Counted from the stretch's first letter, positions 50,365 to 59,933 are shown. The stretch is 64,000 bases of DNA from Gallibacterium trehalosifermentans (GCF_042433055.1 NZ_JBHLWB010000009.1:62001-126000); one strand, 5' to 3'. Notes: generated by a model not told the origin, from the sequence alone. Program-made: numbers and translations.

Positions 50365-52326
50365 ATGCACAAGGTACTCTGTGGATTCTTTCTATCTTGG
50401 ATAATTTTATGGAGTGCGAATGCTAGTCCAACCATCAATTTTTTTAGTACTTACCAAAACGCAATGCAAGGCGATGTTGATGCACAATACAATCTTGCGC
50501 TGCTATATAAAAAAGGTTATATGGTCGCTCAAGATTTCGCAGCTTCTAGATATTGGTTTCGCCAAGCGGCTAAGCAGGGAGATATAAATGCTCATTTACA
50601 ATTAGCGCGTATTTATGAAACTGGGATTGGGGTGTCTGTTGATTATGTAGAAGCGTTGCAATGGTATCAGAAAGCTGCGGCAAAAGGTTCAGATTTTGCT
50701 ATGTTTAGGTTAGGTGAATTTTATAGCAAAGGTTTTGGTACGAAGGTTGACAATGCGAAAGCGATAGCCTTTTATCAACAAGCAATTGAATATGAGTTTC
50801 CATTAGCGTATTTCTCTTTGGGGACAATGTATTACAACGGTATTGGCGTGAAGCAAAACTACGCTAAAGCCTATGAGTTATTCCAAAAAGCAGCAGAATT
50901 GAATGTCGCGGAAGGACAGTTTGCCTTAGGGAAAATGTACTATTCTGGGCATTTCGTATTACAAGATTATGCGACAGCTGCCCATTTCTTTCGCCAAGCG
51001 GCAGAACAGAAAGAAATCAGAGCTGCTAAAGAATTGGGGTTGATGTATCTACATGGTCAAGGTGTAACGATAGATCATACTGAGGGAGAAAAATGGATTC
51101 GTTTAGCGGCTGAGGGTGGCGATGTTGAAGCACAATATGCTTTAGCTAAATTGTATGAAGTAAAGGATAATGTTCAGCAACAAGAAGAGGCAATAGCATG
51201 GCTAACGAAAGCTGCTTATTCGGGCTATTCTGCAGCACAACATAAGTTATCAGTGCATTATTTTCAGGCACAACAGTATGATGATGCCTTGCCGTGGGCA
51301 ACAAAAGCGGCAGAACAAGGACACGTTGAAGCGCAGTTTAATATGGGGGTAGCTTATACTCGAGGAGCAGGTGTGGCGAAAAATTATGCAAAAGCTCTCG
51401 AGTGGTATAGCAAAGCGGCAGCGCAAGGGAGTGCCAAAGCAAAATTAGCGCTGGGCAATCTCTATCTAAGTGGTGAGGGGATTAAACAAAGTAGTGCAAA
51501 GGCAATAAAGTTCTATACTGAGGCGGCAGAAGCAGGGGACATTGATGCTCAACGGCAATTAGCTACCATGTATTTCAAAGGCGTTGGTGTGAAATTGGAT
51601 TATGCCCAAGCCTTAAAATGGTATCAAAAACTGGCTGAACAAGGCGATCTTGCTAGTCAATGGCAAATGGCATTGATGTATCAATATGGGTGGGGTGGAA
51701 CACCTGATTATGCTCAAGCGAATTACTGGTATCAACAGCTACTGCAAGATAAAAGTAAGCCACCACTCAGTGAGAGAATGCAAAAAACATTGCTCTCTTA
51801 TTTCAAGCAAGAACCCCTCAATTATTTAGAAATTACCATAGAATATTACCTAGAATTACGGGATTATGTGCGTATCGCCTATACGCTTGGTGTCAATTCG
51901 TTTGCAATGGATAATTTTGCAGAAGCAGTGAAGTGGTTTAATGTAGCGGCAGATTTTTTGGGGCGGAAAAGTAACGAAATGCTCCTCTATTTATATGCGA
52001 ATGGGCATGATGTACAGCGTGATCCCTATTTGCTGTTTATCCGTTTGCGGGCGATAGCAGAGTTAGGGAATACAACAGCAAAATATCTATTAGGCAATGT
52101 GTATTGGAATGGCTATGGCATTGCAGTAAATAAACAAACGGCGATTTATTGGTTTGTACAAGCTGCTGAGTTGGGGCAACTCACCGCAGGAGAGCGTTTA
52201 CTGGAGTTCTATTTGACTCGTGAGCCGTTAACATTGGAACCAGCGTTGAAATCTCGTTATTTGCAGGTTGTGTGTCAGTTGGGGGTAACATCGGCGTGTC
52301 AGGAATATGTGGCTGAAGATAAGTAG
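50365..52326 (+). CDS. Large exported Sel1-repeat protein
   Basis: 653 residues with an N-terminal signal peptide (about 1-20, ending SANAS). It then carries about twelve consecutive Sel1-like repeats (about 30-470; examples DAQYNLALLYKKGY, EAQFNMGVAYTRGAGVAKNY, DAQRQLATMYFKGVGVKLDY), a divergent helical stretch and at least one further repeat (TAKYLLGNVYWNGYGIAVNK, about 570). Sel1 arrays form superhelical protein-binding scaffolds. A periplasmic scaffold role is the most that can be said. It begins 20 bp after rsgA with AAGGAGA, and may be co-transcribed. Confidence 0.85.
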   Translation: MHKVLCGFFLSWIILWSANASPTINFFSTYQNAMQGDVDAQYNLALLYKKGYMVAQDFAASRYWFRQAAKQGDINAHLQLARIYETGIGVSVDYVEALQWYQKAAAKGSDFAMFRLGEFYSKGFGTKVDNAKAIAFYQQAIEYEFPLAYFSLGTMYYNGIGVKQNYAKAYELFQKAAELNVAEGQFALGKMYYSGHFVLQDYATAAHFFRQAAEQKEIRAAKELGLMYLHGQGVTIDHTEGEKWIRLAAEGGDVEAQYALAKLYEVKDNVQQQEEAIAWLTKAAYSGYSAAQHKLSVHYFQAQQYDDALPWATKAAEQGHVEAQFNMGVAYTRGAGVAKNYAKALEWYSKAAAQGSAKAKLALGNLYLSGEGIKQSSAKAIKFYTEAAEAGDIDAQRQLATMYFKGVGVKLDYAQALKWYQKLAEQGDLASQWQMALMYQYGWGGTPDYAQANYWYQQLLQDKSKPPLSERMQKTLLSYFKQEPLNYLEITIEYYLELRDYVRIAYTLGVNSFAMDNFAEAVKWFNVAADFLGRKSNEMLLYLYANGHDVQRDPYLLFIRLRAIAELGNTTAKYLLGNVYWNGYGIAVNKQTAIYWFVQAAELGQLTAGERLLEFYLTREPLTLEPALKSRYLQVVCQLGVTSACQEYVAEDK

Positions 52327-52358
52327 AAATATTCTTAGAAAGAAAATCATAGGGCGTG

Positions 52359-52379
52359 TAGGAAATATTCCTATTTTTT
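52359..52379 (+). terminator. Probable terminator after the Sel1-repeat gene
   Basis: TAGGAA (52359-52364), ATA loop, TTCCTA (52368-52373), then six T. The stem is short and AT-rich. Confidence 0.5.
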
Positions 52380-52635
52380 GCCTAAAAAATAATCTCTTTT
52401 TGCATTTTTTGTACCTAAAAACAACTATTTTTGTGCGGTAACGCAAATTTTTGAAGATTTATGCTTGATTCTTGGTGAAGAATGTCGATACTAGCGATGA
52501 CATTTATTTTAGCTAATAAAATAAATATTAAAAAATTGTTACTCTGCATTTGATATTTTTGTTGTTGCAATGACAGAAAATTAAGTGCGGATTTTTTATG
52601 ATTCTTAACTATCCATGAGATTTAAGGAGAGAAAA
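52380..52635 (+). other. AT-rich upstream region of ptsH
   Basis: About 255 bases with no gene. It contains an AT-only hairpin TTTATTTTA (52503-52511) / TAAAATAAA (52517-52525) and a possible TTGTTA -35 element near 52536, but I cannot fix a promoter or a CRP site. Probably the pts promoter region. Confidence 0.4.
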
Positions 52636-52893
52636 ATGTATTCTCAAGATATTACCATCACTGCACCTAATGGTTTACACACTCGCCCAGCAGCTCAATT
52701 TGTCAAAGAAGCAAAAGGTTTCTCATCTGATATTACTGTAACCTCTGGTGGCAAAAGTGCGAGTGCGAAAAGTTTGTTTAAATTACAAACTTTAGGCTTA
52801 ACTCAAGGAACAACAATCACTATCTCTGCAGAAGGTGAAGATGAAAAAGCAGCAGTAGATCATCTTGTTGCATTAATTCCAACATTAGAATAA
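52636..52893 (+). CDS. ptsH: Phosphocarrier protein HPr
   Basis: Relay protein of the sugar phosphotransferase system: takes phosphate from enzyme I to sugar-specific EIIA. Start ATG 52636 with AAGGAGA upstream gives 85 residues, the E. coli length. The phosphorylated His is in NGLHTRPAAQFV (His15), and the Ser region reads GGKSASAKSLFKLQTL. First gene of ptsH-ptsI-crr, 58 bp before ptsI. Confidence 0.98.
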   Translation: MYSQDITITAPNGLHTRPAAQFVKEAKGFSSDITVTSGGKSASAKSLFKLQTLGLTQGTTITISAEGEDEKAAVDHLVALIPTLE

Positions 52894-52951
52894 GTCATTC
52901 ATTTGACAGCGACATCTGTATTTATTTAGTGATTTTAGAAAAGGTTAGATT

Positions 52952-54679
52952 ATGATTTCAGGTATTTTAGCTTCTCCAGGTATTGTCTTTGGTAAGGCAT
53001 TAGTATTGAAAGAGGAACCGATTGTTCTTGATAAGCGTAAGATTTCTGATGATGAAATTGAGAGTGAGATTGCTCGTTTTTACCAAGGGAGAGAAGCGGC
53101 ATCAGCACAATTAACGGCTATTAAAGAAAAAGCTCGTCAAACATTAGGTGAGGAAAAAGAAGCTATTTTTGAAGGACATTTAATGATCCTTGAAGATGAG
53201 GAGCTTGAGGAAGAGATCATTGCTTATCTAAAAGAGCATCATGTAACAGCAGATGTCGCCGCTTCTGTGATCATTGATCAGCAGGTGGCAATGCTTTCCG
53301 ATATTGATGATGAATATCTAAAAGAACGTGCAGGAGATATTCGTGATATTGGAAATCGTTTATTAAAAAATATTTTAGGTATGCATATTGTTGATTTAGG
53401 CGAGATTGCAGAAGAGTCAATTTTAGTTGCCTATGATTTAACACCATCAGAAACTGCACAATTAAATTTAGATAAAGTGCTTGGGTTTATTACCGATATT
53501 GGTGGGCGTACTTCACACACTTCAATTATGGCACGTTCTCTTGAATTGCCAGCGATTGTGGGAACAAATAATGTAACCGCACAGGTGAATACTGGTGATT
53601 ATTTAGTGCTTGATGCGTTGAATAATGCGGTATATATCAATCCTAGCCAAGAAGAGATTGCTCGTTTAAGAGCAGTAGAGCAACAATATACAGAAGAAAA
53701 GGCTGAGTTAATTAAATTAAAAGATCTTCCTGCTGTAACATTAGATGGGCGCCGAGTTGATGTCTGTGCCAATATTGGTACGATTCGTGATATTGACGGT
53801 GCAGAACGTAATGGTGCAGAAGGGATTGGTTTATATCGTACAGAATTCCTCTTTATGGATCGTGATCAGTTACCAACTGAAGAAGAGCAATTTCAAGCGT
53901 ATAAAGCTGTCGTAGAAGCGATGCAAAATCGTTTAGTGATTTTACGTACTATGGATATTGGTGGAGATAAAGATCTACCATATATGAATTTGCCTAAAGA
54001 GATGAATCCGTTTTTAGGCTGGCGTGCGATTCGTATCGCATTAGATCGTCGAGAAATTCTTAATGCACAGTTACGTGCAGTATTGCGTGCTTCAGCATAT
54101 GGTAAATTGGCTGTCATGTTCCCGATGATTATTTCAGTAGAAGAAATTCGAGAACTTAAAGCGGTATTGGAAACGTTGAAACAACAACTTCGTGAAGAAG
54201 GAAAAGCCTTTGATGAAAATATCCAAGTTGGTGTCATGGTAGAAACTCCATCTGCTGCAGTGAATGCGAAATTCTTAGCGAAAGAAGTCGATTTCTTTAG
54301 TATTGGTACGAACGATTTGACCCAATATACATTAGCAGTTGACCGTGGTAATGAATTGATTTCTCATCTTTATAATCCACTTACCCCAGCAGTATTATCA
54401 TTAATTAAACAAGTCATTGATGCTTCGCACGCAGAAGGAAAATGGACTGGTATGTGTGGTGAATTGGCTGGTGATGAAAAAGCAACAATTTTACTACTAG
54501 GTATGGGATTAGATGAGTTTAGTATGAGTTCTATCTCAGTACCGAAAATTAAGAAACTAATCCGTAATGTGAATTACCAAGATGCGCAAGATCTGGCAAA
54601 TGAGGTGTTATTGCAACCAACAGCAACAGATATAGATCGATTAATTGAGAATTTTTTAGCTGAAAAAGCATTAAACTAG
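52952..54679 (+). CDS. ptsI: PTS enzyme I (phosphoenolpyruvate-protein phosphotransferase)
   Basis: Takes phosphate from phosphoenolpyruvate and passes it to HPr. 575 residues, as in E. coli. The active His is in TDIGGRTSHTSIMARS (about residue 189). The PEP-binding domain has GAEGIGLYRTEFLFMDRD, GWRAIRIALDR, VGVMVETPSAA, FSIGTNDLTQYTLAVDRGN and GMCGELAGDEKA with the catalytic Cys (about 502). Middle gene of the pts operon; 73 bp separate it from crr. Confidence 0.98.
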   Translation: MISGILASPGIVFGKALVLKEEPIVLDKRKISDDEIESEIARFYQGREAASAQLTAIKEKARQTLGEEKEAIFEGHLMILEDEELEEEIIAYLKEHHVTADVAASVIIDQQVAMLSDIDDEYLKERAGDIRDIGNRLLKNILGMHIVDLGEIAEESILVAYDLTPSETAQLNLDKVLGFITDIGGRTSHTSIMARSLELPAIVGTNNVTAQVNTGDYLVLDALNNAVYINPSQEEIARLRAVEQQYTEEKAELIKLKDLPAVTLDGRRVDVCANIGTIRDIDGAERNGAEGIGLYRTEFLFMDRDQLPTEEEQFQAYKAVVEAMQNRLVILRTMDIGGDKDLPYMNLPKEMNPFLGWRAIRIALDRREILNAQLRAVLRASAYGKLAVMFPMIISVEEIRELKAVLETLKQQLREEGKAFDENIQVGVMVETPSAAVNAKFLAKEVDFFSIGTNDLTQYTLAVDRGNELISHLYNPLTPAVLSLIKQVIDASHAEGKWTGMCGELAGDEKATILLLGMGLDEFSMSSISVPKIKKLIRNVNYQDAQDLANEVLLQPTATDIDRLIENFLAEKALN

Positions 54680-54752
54680 ATACAAAATTAAAATTTTCAG
54701 CTAATATTACGCACAGTTTGAGATTGAAAATGTTTCTGAGAAGGAGAAAAAA

Positions 54753-55253
54753 ATGGGTTTATTTGATAAATTATTTGGTTCAAAAGACAATAAAGCTGTC
54801 GAAGTAGAAATTTATGCACCATTAACAGGTGAAATTGTCAACATTGAAGATGTTCCTGATGTTGTTTTCTCTGAAAAAATTGTTGGTGATGGTGTTGCGA
54901 TTCGTCCAAAAGGTAACAAAATTGTTGCGCCAGTTGATGGTGTGATTGGTAAAATTTTTGAAACTAATCATGCTTTTTCTATGGAATCAAAAGAGGGGAT
55001 TGAATTATTCGTTCACTTTGGTATTGATACTGTAGAACTAAAAGGCGAGGGTTTTACCCGTATCGCACAAGAGGGGCAAACAGTAAAACGTGGTGATACC
55101 ATTATTGAAATTGATCTTGAGTTATTAGAAGCAAAAGCAAAATCAGTATTAACGCCGATTGTTATTTCAAATATGGACGAAGTTGCTAATATGGAAAAAA
55201 AAGTAGGCGATACTGTCGCTGGTGAATCTGTGGTATTAGTGATTAGAAAATAA
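54753..55253 (+). CDS. crr: Glucose-type PTS EIIA component
   Basis: Soluble EIIA(Glc), 166 residues (E. coli 169). It phosphorylates EIIB domains and controls adenylate cyclase and inducer exclusion. It begins MGLFDKLFGSKDNKAVEVEIYAPLTGEIVNIEDVPD; the active His is in ELFVHFGIDTVELKGEGF (about residue 88), with the second His in TNHAFSMES (about 73). Last gene of ptsHI-crr, followed by a terminator. It links to the CRP site upstream of the cstA-like gene through cAMP. Confidence 0.97.
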   Translation: MGLFDKLFGSKDNKAVEVEIYAPLTGEIVNIEDVPDVVFSEKIVGDGVAIRPKGNKIVAPVDGVIGKIFETNHAFSMESKEGIELFVHFGIDTVELKGEGFTRIAQEGQTVKRGDTIIEIDLELLEAKAKSVLTPIVISNMDEVANMEKKVGDTVAGESVVLVIRK

Positions 55254-55272
55254 TTTAATAGCGTTTTTTGAG

Positions 55273-55304
55273 AAAAAGATTGGTTGCAATGCCAATCTTT
55301 TTTT
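55273..55304 (+). terminator. Intrinsic terminator of ptsHI-crr
   Basis: Perfect stem AAAAAGATTGG (55273-55283) / CCAATCTTTTT (55292-55302), 8-base loop, T-run continuing. Confidence 0.9.
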
Positions 55305-55482
55305 ATGCCATAAAGATAATGTATTAATGTGTTATGCGTAACGAGTATCTGAAAAAATTTTTTCTTGAAATACTGAATTGTTAAATTTGTTAAATTGCTA
55401 TCAACCCTGCTGATAGGTATCTCGTTTTTAGCAAAAATTTATTTTTACAACTTGATAACGATTCTTAATAACTGGCAATAAA

Positions 55483-55529
55483 ATACAATATATTGTGTTT
55501 GAATTTATTTTTATAACAATATATAGTGT
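55483..55529 (+). promoter_or_regulatory. Paired NrdR boxes upstream of nrdD
   Basis: ATACAATATATTGTGT (55483-55498) and TAACAATATATAGTGT (55514-55529) both fit the NrdR-box pattern (ACAnTATATAnTGT type) and their centres are 31 bp apart, the three-helical-turn spacing typical of NrdR. The second box ends 26 bases before the nrdD start. The rest of the 302-base gap is AT-rich without a gene. Confidence 0.75.
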
Positions 55530-55555
55530 CTCTTAATTTTTAAAAGGAGATGTCT

Positions 55556-57736
55556 ATGTTGATACAAAAATCCTCAAGTCAAACACTTACTTCAAATTAT
55601 CAGCAACAGGCTGTGTCATTAACAGTGATTAAAAGAGATGGTTCACAAGCCATTTTTAATCCGCAATTTATCCATAATGCAATTCAACAAGCCGCAAAAG
55701 CCGTTGCTGTGGAGGATCTGCTCTATTTCGCAGAATTAAGCCAAACCATCAGTTTTGCTATCAAAAATAGTGTTAAACAACAAGTTGATATTGCTTATAT
55801 CCAACAAGTTGTAGAAGAACATTTAATGCAAAGTAAATATCCGCAGGTTGCTCGTGCTTATATTGAATATCGCCATGATCGTGATAAAGAACGTGAAAAA
55901 CGTAGTCGTTTGACAAAAGAAATTGAGGGACTTATTGAGCAAAATAATGTGTTATTACTTAATGAAAATGCGAATAAAGATGCCAAGGTGATTCCAACTC
56001 AACGAGATTTGCTAGCAGGTATTGTGGCGCGTCATTATGCTACAAATTATATATTGCCATCTGATATTGTCGTTGCCCATGAGCGAGGTGAAATTCATTA
56101 TCATGATCTTGATTATTCACCGTTTTTTCCGATGTTTAACTGTATGTTAGTGGATTTAGCAGGAATGCTAACGCAAGGTTTTAAAATGGGGAATGCGGAA
56201 ATTGAGCCACCAAAATCAATTACGACAGCAACAGCGGTAAGCGCACAAATTATTGCTCAGGTCGCTAGCCATATTTATGGAGGGACGACGATTGATCGGA
56301 TTGATGAAGTCCTCGCGCCTTATGTAGAAAAAAGTTATCAGAAACATTTAAAAACAGCGAGATATTGGAAAGTAGCAGATGAAGAAGCTTATGCCAATGC
56401 ACTGACAGAAAAAGAGTGCTTTGATGCGTTTCAATCATTGGAGTATGAAGTAAATACCCTGCATACGGCAAATGGACAGACGCCTTTTGTAACCTTTGGC
56501 TTTGGGTTAGGGACTAGTTGGCAAGCAAGATTAATTCAACGTTCTATCCTATTAAACCGTATTTGTGGTTTGGGTAAAAACCATAAAACAGCAGTCTTCC
56601 CTAAATTAGTGTTTACTATTAAACGCGGTTTAAATCAGCAACCACAAGATCCAAATTATGATATTAAACAGTTAGCGTTGGAATGTGCTGCTAAGCGAAT
56701 GTATCCTGATATTTTAAATTATGAGCAAGTTGTTAAAGTAACGGGATCATTTAAAGCACCGATGGGGTGTCGTAGTTTTTTAGGGCGTTATGTCGAAAAT
56801 GGTGAAGAAATACACGCTGGACGGAATAATTTAGGGGTAGTCAGTATTAATTTGCCTCGTATTGCCTTAGAGGCTAAACAAAATGAGGAGAAATTTTATC
56901 AAATTCTCGAACAACGTTTAGCTTTAGCAAAACGGGCTTTATTGACGAGGATAGCTCGGTTAGAGAATACAAAAGCAAGAGTTGCACCCATTCTCTATAT
57001 GGAGGGTGCTTGTGGTGTACGTTTAAAAGCAGATGAGAATGTGGCAAAGATTTTTAAAAATGGTCGTGCTTCAATCTCTTTAGGTTATATCGGTATTCAC
57101 GAAACGATTAACGCACTCTATCAGCAAGGGCATATTTTTGATAATGCTAGATTACGTGAAAAAGGGATTGCTATCGTTCGCTATCTCAGTGAGGCAACCA
57201 AAAAATGGCAAGCTGAAACAGGTTATGCATTTAGCTTATATTCAACGCCAAGTGAAAGTTTATGTGATCGTTTTTGCCGATTAGATAGCAAACAATTTGG
57301 AGTGATTAAAGGGGTAACTGACAAGGGATACTATACCAATAGCTTTCATTTAGATGTGGAGAAAAAAGTAAATCCTTACGATAAATTAGATTTTGAAATG
57401 GTATATCCACCGCTGGCAAGTGGTGGCTTTATCTGTTATGGCGAATATCCTAACTTACAACATAATCTCAAAGCATTAGAAGATGTGTGGGATTATAGTT
57501 ATGAGCGAGTACCTTATTATGGTACCAATACCCCAATAGATGAATGTTATCAATGTGGATTTACTGGTGAGTTTGCTTGTACGAGTAAGGGATTTGTGTG
57601 TCCTAAATGTGGTAATCATGATAGTACAAAAGTTTCAGTCATTCGCCGTGTTTGTGGTTATTTAGGCAGCCCAGATGCAAGACCATTTAATCCAGGAAAG
57701 CAAGCAGAAGTGAAACGTCGGGTAAAACACCTATAA
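55556..57736 (+). CDS. nrdD: Anaerobic ribonucleoside-triphosphate reductase
   Basis: Class III reductase that makes dNTPs without oxygen. Start ATG 55556 (AAAGGAG six bases upstream) is preferred to ATG 55550, which abuts the site; 726 residues (E. coli 712). An ATP-cone (about 25-115, VIKRDGSQAIFNPQFI) precedes the barrel. The zinc site CYQCGFTGEFACTSKGFVCPKCG (quoted in part: CYQCG, CPKCG) and the glycyl radical loop RRVCGYLGSPDARPF lie at the C-terminus. nrdG follows after 16 bp. NrdR boxes precede. Confidence 0.97.
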   Translation: MLIQKSSSQTLTSNYQQQAVSLTVIKRDGSQAIFNPQFIHNAIQQAAKAVAVEDLLYFAELSQTISFAIKNSVKQQVDIAYIQQVVEEHLMQSKYPQVARAYIEYRHDRDKEREKRSRLTKEIEGLIEQNNVLLLNENANKDAKVIPTQRDLLAGIVARHYATNYILPSDIVVAHERGEIHYHDLDYSPFFPMFNCMLVDLAGMLTQGFKMGNAEIEPPKSITTATAVSAQIIAQVASHIYGGTTIDRIDEVLAPYVEKSYQKHLKTARYWKVADEEAYANALTEKECFDAFQSLEYEVNTLHTANGQTPFVTFGFGLGTSWQARLIQRSILLNRICGLGKNHKTAVFPKLVFTIKRGLNQQPQDPNYDIKQLALECAAKRMYPDILNYEQVVKVTGSFKAPMGCRSFLGRYVENGEEIHAGRNNLGVVSINLPRIALEAKQNEEKFYQILEQRLALAKRALLTRIARLENTKARVAPILYMEGACGVRLKADENVAKIFKNGRASISLGYIGIHETINALYQQGHIFDNARLREKGIAIVRYLSEATKKWQAETGYAFSLYSTPSESLCDRFCRLDSKQFGVIKGVTDKGYYTNSFHLDVEKKVNPYDKLDFEMVYPPLASGGFICYGEYPNLQHNLKALEDVWDYSYERVPYYGTNTPIDECYQCGFTGEFACTSKGFVCPKCGNHDSTKVSVIRRVCGYLGSPDARPFNPGKQAEVKRRVKHL

Positions 57737-57752
57737 AAAGTAAGGAAACGAG

Positions 57753-58217
57753 ATGAACTATTTGCAATATTATCCTGTTGATGTCGTGAATGGGGAAGGA
57801 ACACGTTGTACTTTATTTGTTGCTGGCTGTACGCATCAATGTCGAGGTTGTTATAACCAGAAAAGTTGGTCATTTGATGCGGGTATTCCTTTTGATCAGG
57901 CTATGGAAGAGCAAATTATTTGTGATTTACAAGATACGAGAATTTGTCGTCAAGGATTATCACTTTCAGGGGGTGATCCTCTCCACCCACGAAATGTTAA
58001 GTGCTTATTACCCTTGGTAAAACGAATTAAAGCAGAGTGCCAAGATAAGGACATTTGGTGTTGGACTGGGTATCAATTAGCAGAGTTAAATGCAGAACAG
58101 CGAGAAATGTTAGCGTATATTGATGTACTTATTGATGGTAAGTTTATCGCAGAACAAGCCGATTCATCACTGATATGGAGGGGATCGGCAAACCAAATTA
58201 TTTATCGGTTTTCATAA
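57753..58217 (+). CDS. nrdG: Anaerobic ribonucleotide reductase-activating radical SAM protein
   Basis: Generates the glycyl radical on NrdD with a [4Fe-4S] cluster and S-adenosylmethionine. 154 residues, the E. coli length. The cluster motif CTHQCRGC (C-x3-C-x2-C, about 26-33) is intact in FVAGCTHQCRGCYNQKSWSF; SLSGGDPLHPRNV is the SAM GGD-type loop. AAGGAAACG precedes the ATG. Last gene of nrdDG. Confidence 0.96.
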   Translation: MNYLQYYPVDVVNGEGTRCTLFVAGCTHQCRGCYNQKSWSFDAGIPFDQAMEEQIICDLQDTRICRQGLSLSGGDPLHPRNVKCLLPLVKRIKAECQDKDIWCWTGYQLAELNAEQREMLAYIDVLIDGKFIAEQADSSLIWRGSANQIIYRFS

Positions 58218-58285
58218 TAACAAGAAATTTTATAGCCAAAATATTAGAGATGATAATAATTTTTTCAGTATTATTCTTAGATAGA

Positions 58286-58346
58286 TGTGATATTAATCAC
58301 ATCTTTACATAAATATTTAACATTTCAACTATTCTTTTGCTACAAT
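58286..58346 (+). promoter_or_regulatory. CRP site and -10 element of the cstA-like gene
   Basis: TGTGATATTAATCACA (58286-58301) is a perfect TGTGA-N6-TCACA CRP site extended by flanking AGA/TCT symmetry. TACAAT (58341-58346) is a good -10 element. The site centre is about 60 bp upstream of the implied start, a class I activation position. Confidence 0.75.
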
Positions 58347-58382
58347 TTCGCCGCTCTAAATAACTTATTGAGGTGAAAAATT

Positions 58383-59870
58383 ATGGTGTGGTTTCTCCTT
58401 GCCGTAGCATTATTATTAGCGGGTTATTTTATTTACGGCTCTATTGTAGAAAAAGTATTTAAAATCAATCCAAAACGTGAAACGCCAGCCCATTTGTTAA
58501 ATGATGGTGTTGACTATGTACCAATGTCTAAAAAGAAAATTTGGCTAATTCAGTTATTAAATATTGCTGGAACAGGTCCAATTTTTGGTCCGATTTTAGG
58601 TGCGTTATATGGACCAGTTGCGATGTTGTGGATCGTATTTGGTTGTATTTTTGCAGGCGCAGTACATGACTATTTCAGTGGAATGTTAAGTGTACGTAAT
58701 GGAGGTGCATCTGTGCCAAATCTTACTGGTAAATATCTAGGCGCGCCAGTAAAACACTTTATGAATATACTTGCATTGGTATTATTAGTCCTTGTTGGTG
58801 TTGTATTTGTTACCTCTCCAGCAAGCCTTTTAACGAATATTACAATGGATAACTTAGGTGAAAGTTTAAGTCTAGATAGTAATCATACGCTTGTTATCTG
58901 GACAAGTATTATCTTTGTGTACTATATCGTTGCAACATTAGTACCAATCGATAAGATTATCGGTCGAGTTTATCCGATCTTTGGTGCATTATTGCTCTTT
59001 ATGTCTTTCGGAATGTTCTTTGCACTACTTTTTGAAGATAAAGCATTATTCCATTCTGTTGGAGAAATGAGTTTTTCTAAGTTCTTTGAGAATCTTCACC
59101 CAACTAATTTGCCACTTTGGCCATTAATTTTCGTTACCATTGCTTGCGGTGCAGTATCTGGCTTTCATTCAACTCAATCTCCATTGATGGCGCGCTGTAT
59201 GGAAAATGAAAAAGAAGGGCGTTTTGTCTTCTATGGCGCAATGATTGGCGAGGGGATTATTGCGTTAATTTGGTGTATGGTTGGTTTAACCTTCTATAAC
59301 GACCCAGCGGAAATGAATGCGGCAATTAACGCAGGAACACCAGCTAAAGTCGTTTATGATTCAGCTACGCAAATGTTAGGTTACTTTGGCGGTATCATAG
59401 CGGTTCTTGGGGTAGTGATATTACCAATTACATCTGGTGATACATCATTCCGCTCAGCTCGTTTAATTATTGCTGAATTCTTTAAAATTGATCAAAAAAG
59501 TTTAGTGAAACGTTTAATGATTGCAATACCGTTATTCATTGTGGGTTTCATCATTACGAGACTTGATTTCCAAGTATTATGGCGTTATTTCGGTTGGGCA
59601 AACCAAACCACTGCAATGGTTATGTTATGGACTGCTGCAGCATACCTCTATCGTTATCATAAATTCCACTGGATTTGTACTATCCCAGCGATGTTTATGA
59701 CAATGGTATGTTCAACATTCTTGGCTTATGCGAAGATTGGCTTTGGTTTAGCTTATGATACGTCGATTTGGGTTGGCGTTGCTTTAACTATTGTTGCAAC
59801 AGTGTGTTTCTTCACTATGCTAAAACCAATTTCAAAGGGTGATCCTGATTCAGAAACTACCCCTGCTTAA
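58383..59870 (+). CDS. Short CstA-family transporter
   Basis: 495 residues with about 13 membrane helices; the family includes peptide/pyruvate transporters CstA and BtsT (about 700 residues), and shorter forms like this occur in many bacteria. Signatures: LLAGYFIYGSIVEKVF at the start, LLNIAGTGPIFGPILGALYGP, CIFAGAVHDYFSGMLSVRNGG, TIACGAVSGFHSTQSPLMARC and ITSGDTSFRSARLII. A pyruvate or peptide substrate is possible, not shown. The upstream perfect CRP site fits carbon-starvation control. A terminator follows, overlapping the next gene's upstream region. Confidence 0.85.
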   Translation: MVWFLLAVALLLAGYFIYGSIVEKVFKINPKRETPAHLLNDGVDYVPMSKKKIWLIQLLNIAGTGPIFGPILGALYGPVAMLWIVFGCIFAGAVHDYFSGMLSVRNGGASVPNLTGKYLGAPVKHFMNILALVLLVLVGVVFVTSPASLLTNITMDNLGESLSLDSNHTLVIWTSIIFVYYIVATLVPIDKIIGRVYPIFGALLLFMSFGMFFALLFEDKALFHSVGEMSFSKFFENLHPTNLPLWPLIFVTIACGAVSGFHSTQSPLMARCMENEKEGRFVFYGAMIGEGIIALIWCMVGLTFYNDPAEMNAAINAGTPAKVVYDSATQMLGYFGGIIAVLGVVILPITSGDTSFRSARLIIAEFFKIDQKSLVKRLMIAIPLFIVGFIITRLDFQVLWRYFGWANQTTAMVMLWTAAAYLYRYHKFHWICTIPAMFMTMVCSTFLAYAKIGFGLAYDTSIWVGVALTIVATVCFFTMLKPISKGDPDSETTPA

Positions 59871-59900
59871 TTATTGATTTTGTAAGATTGATTCTGCACA

Positions 59901-59933
59901 ATAGCCATCTATTTTTTTAGATGGCTATTTTTT
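59901..59933 (+). terminator. Terminator of the cstA-like gene
   Basis: Perfect 11-bp stem ATAGCCATCTA (59901-59911) / TAGATGGCTAT (59918-59928), T6 loop, then six T, ending five bases before the next start codon. Confidence 0.9.

Noticed and set aside
55452..55468. Possible FNR site TTGATAACGATTCT upstream of nrdD
   Set aside because: Only the left half matches TTGAT-N4-ATCAA; the right half has two of five bases, too weak to list.
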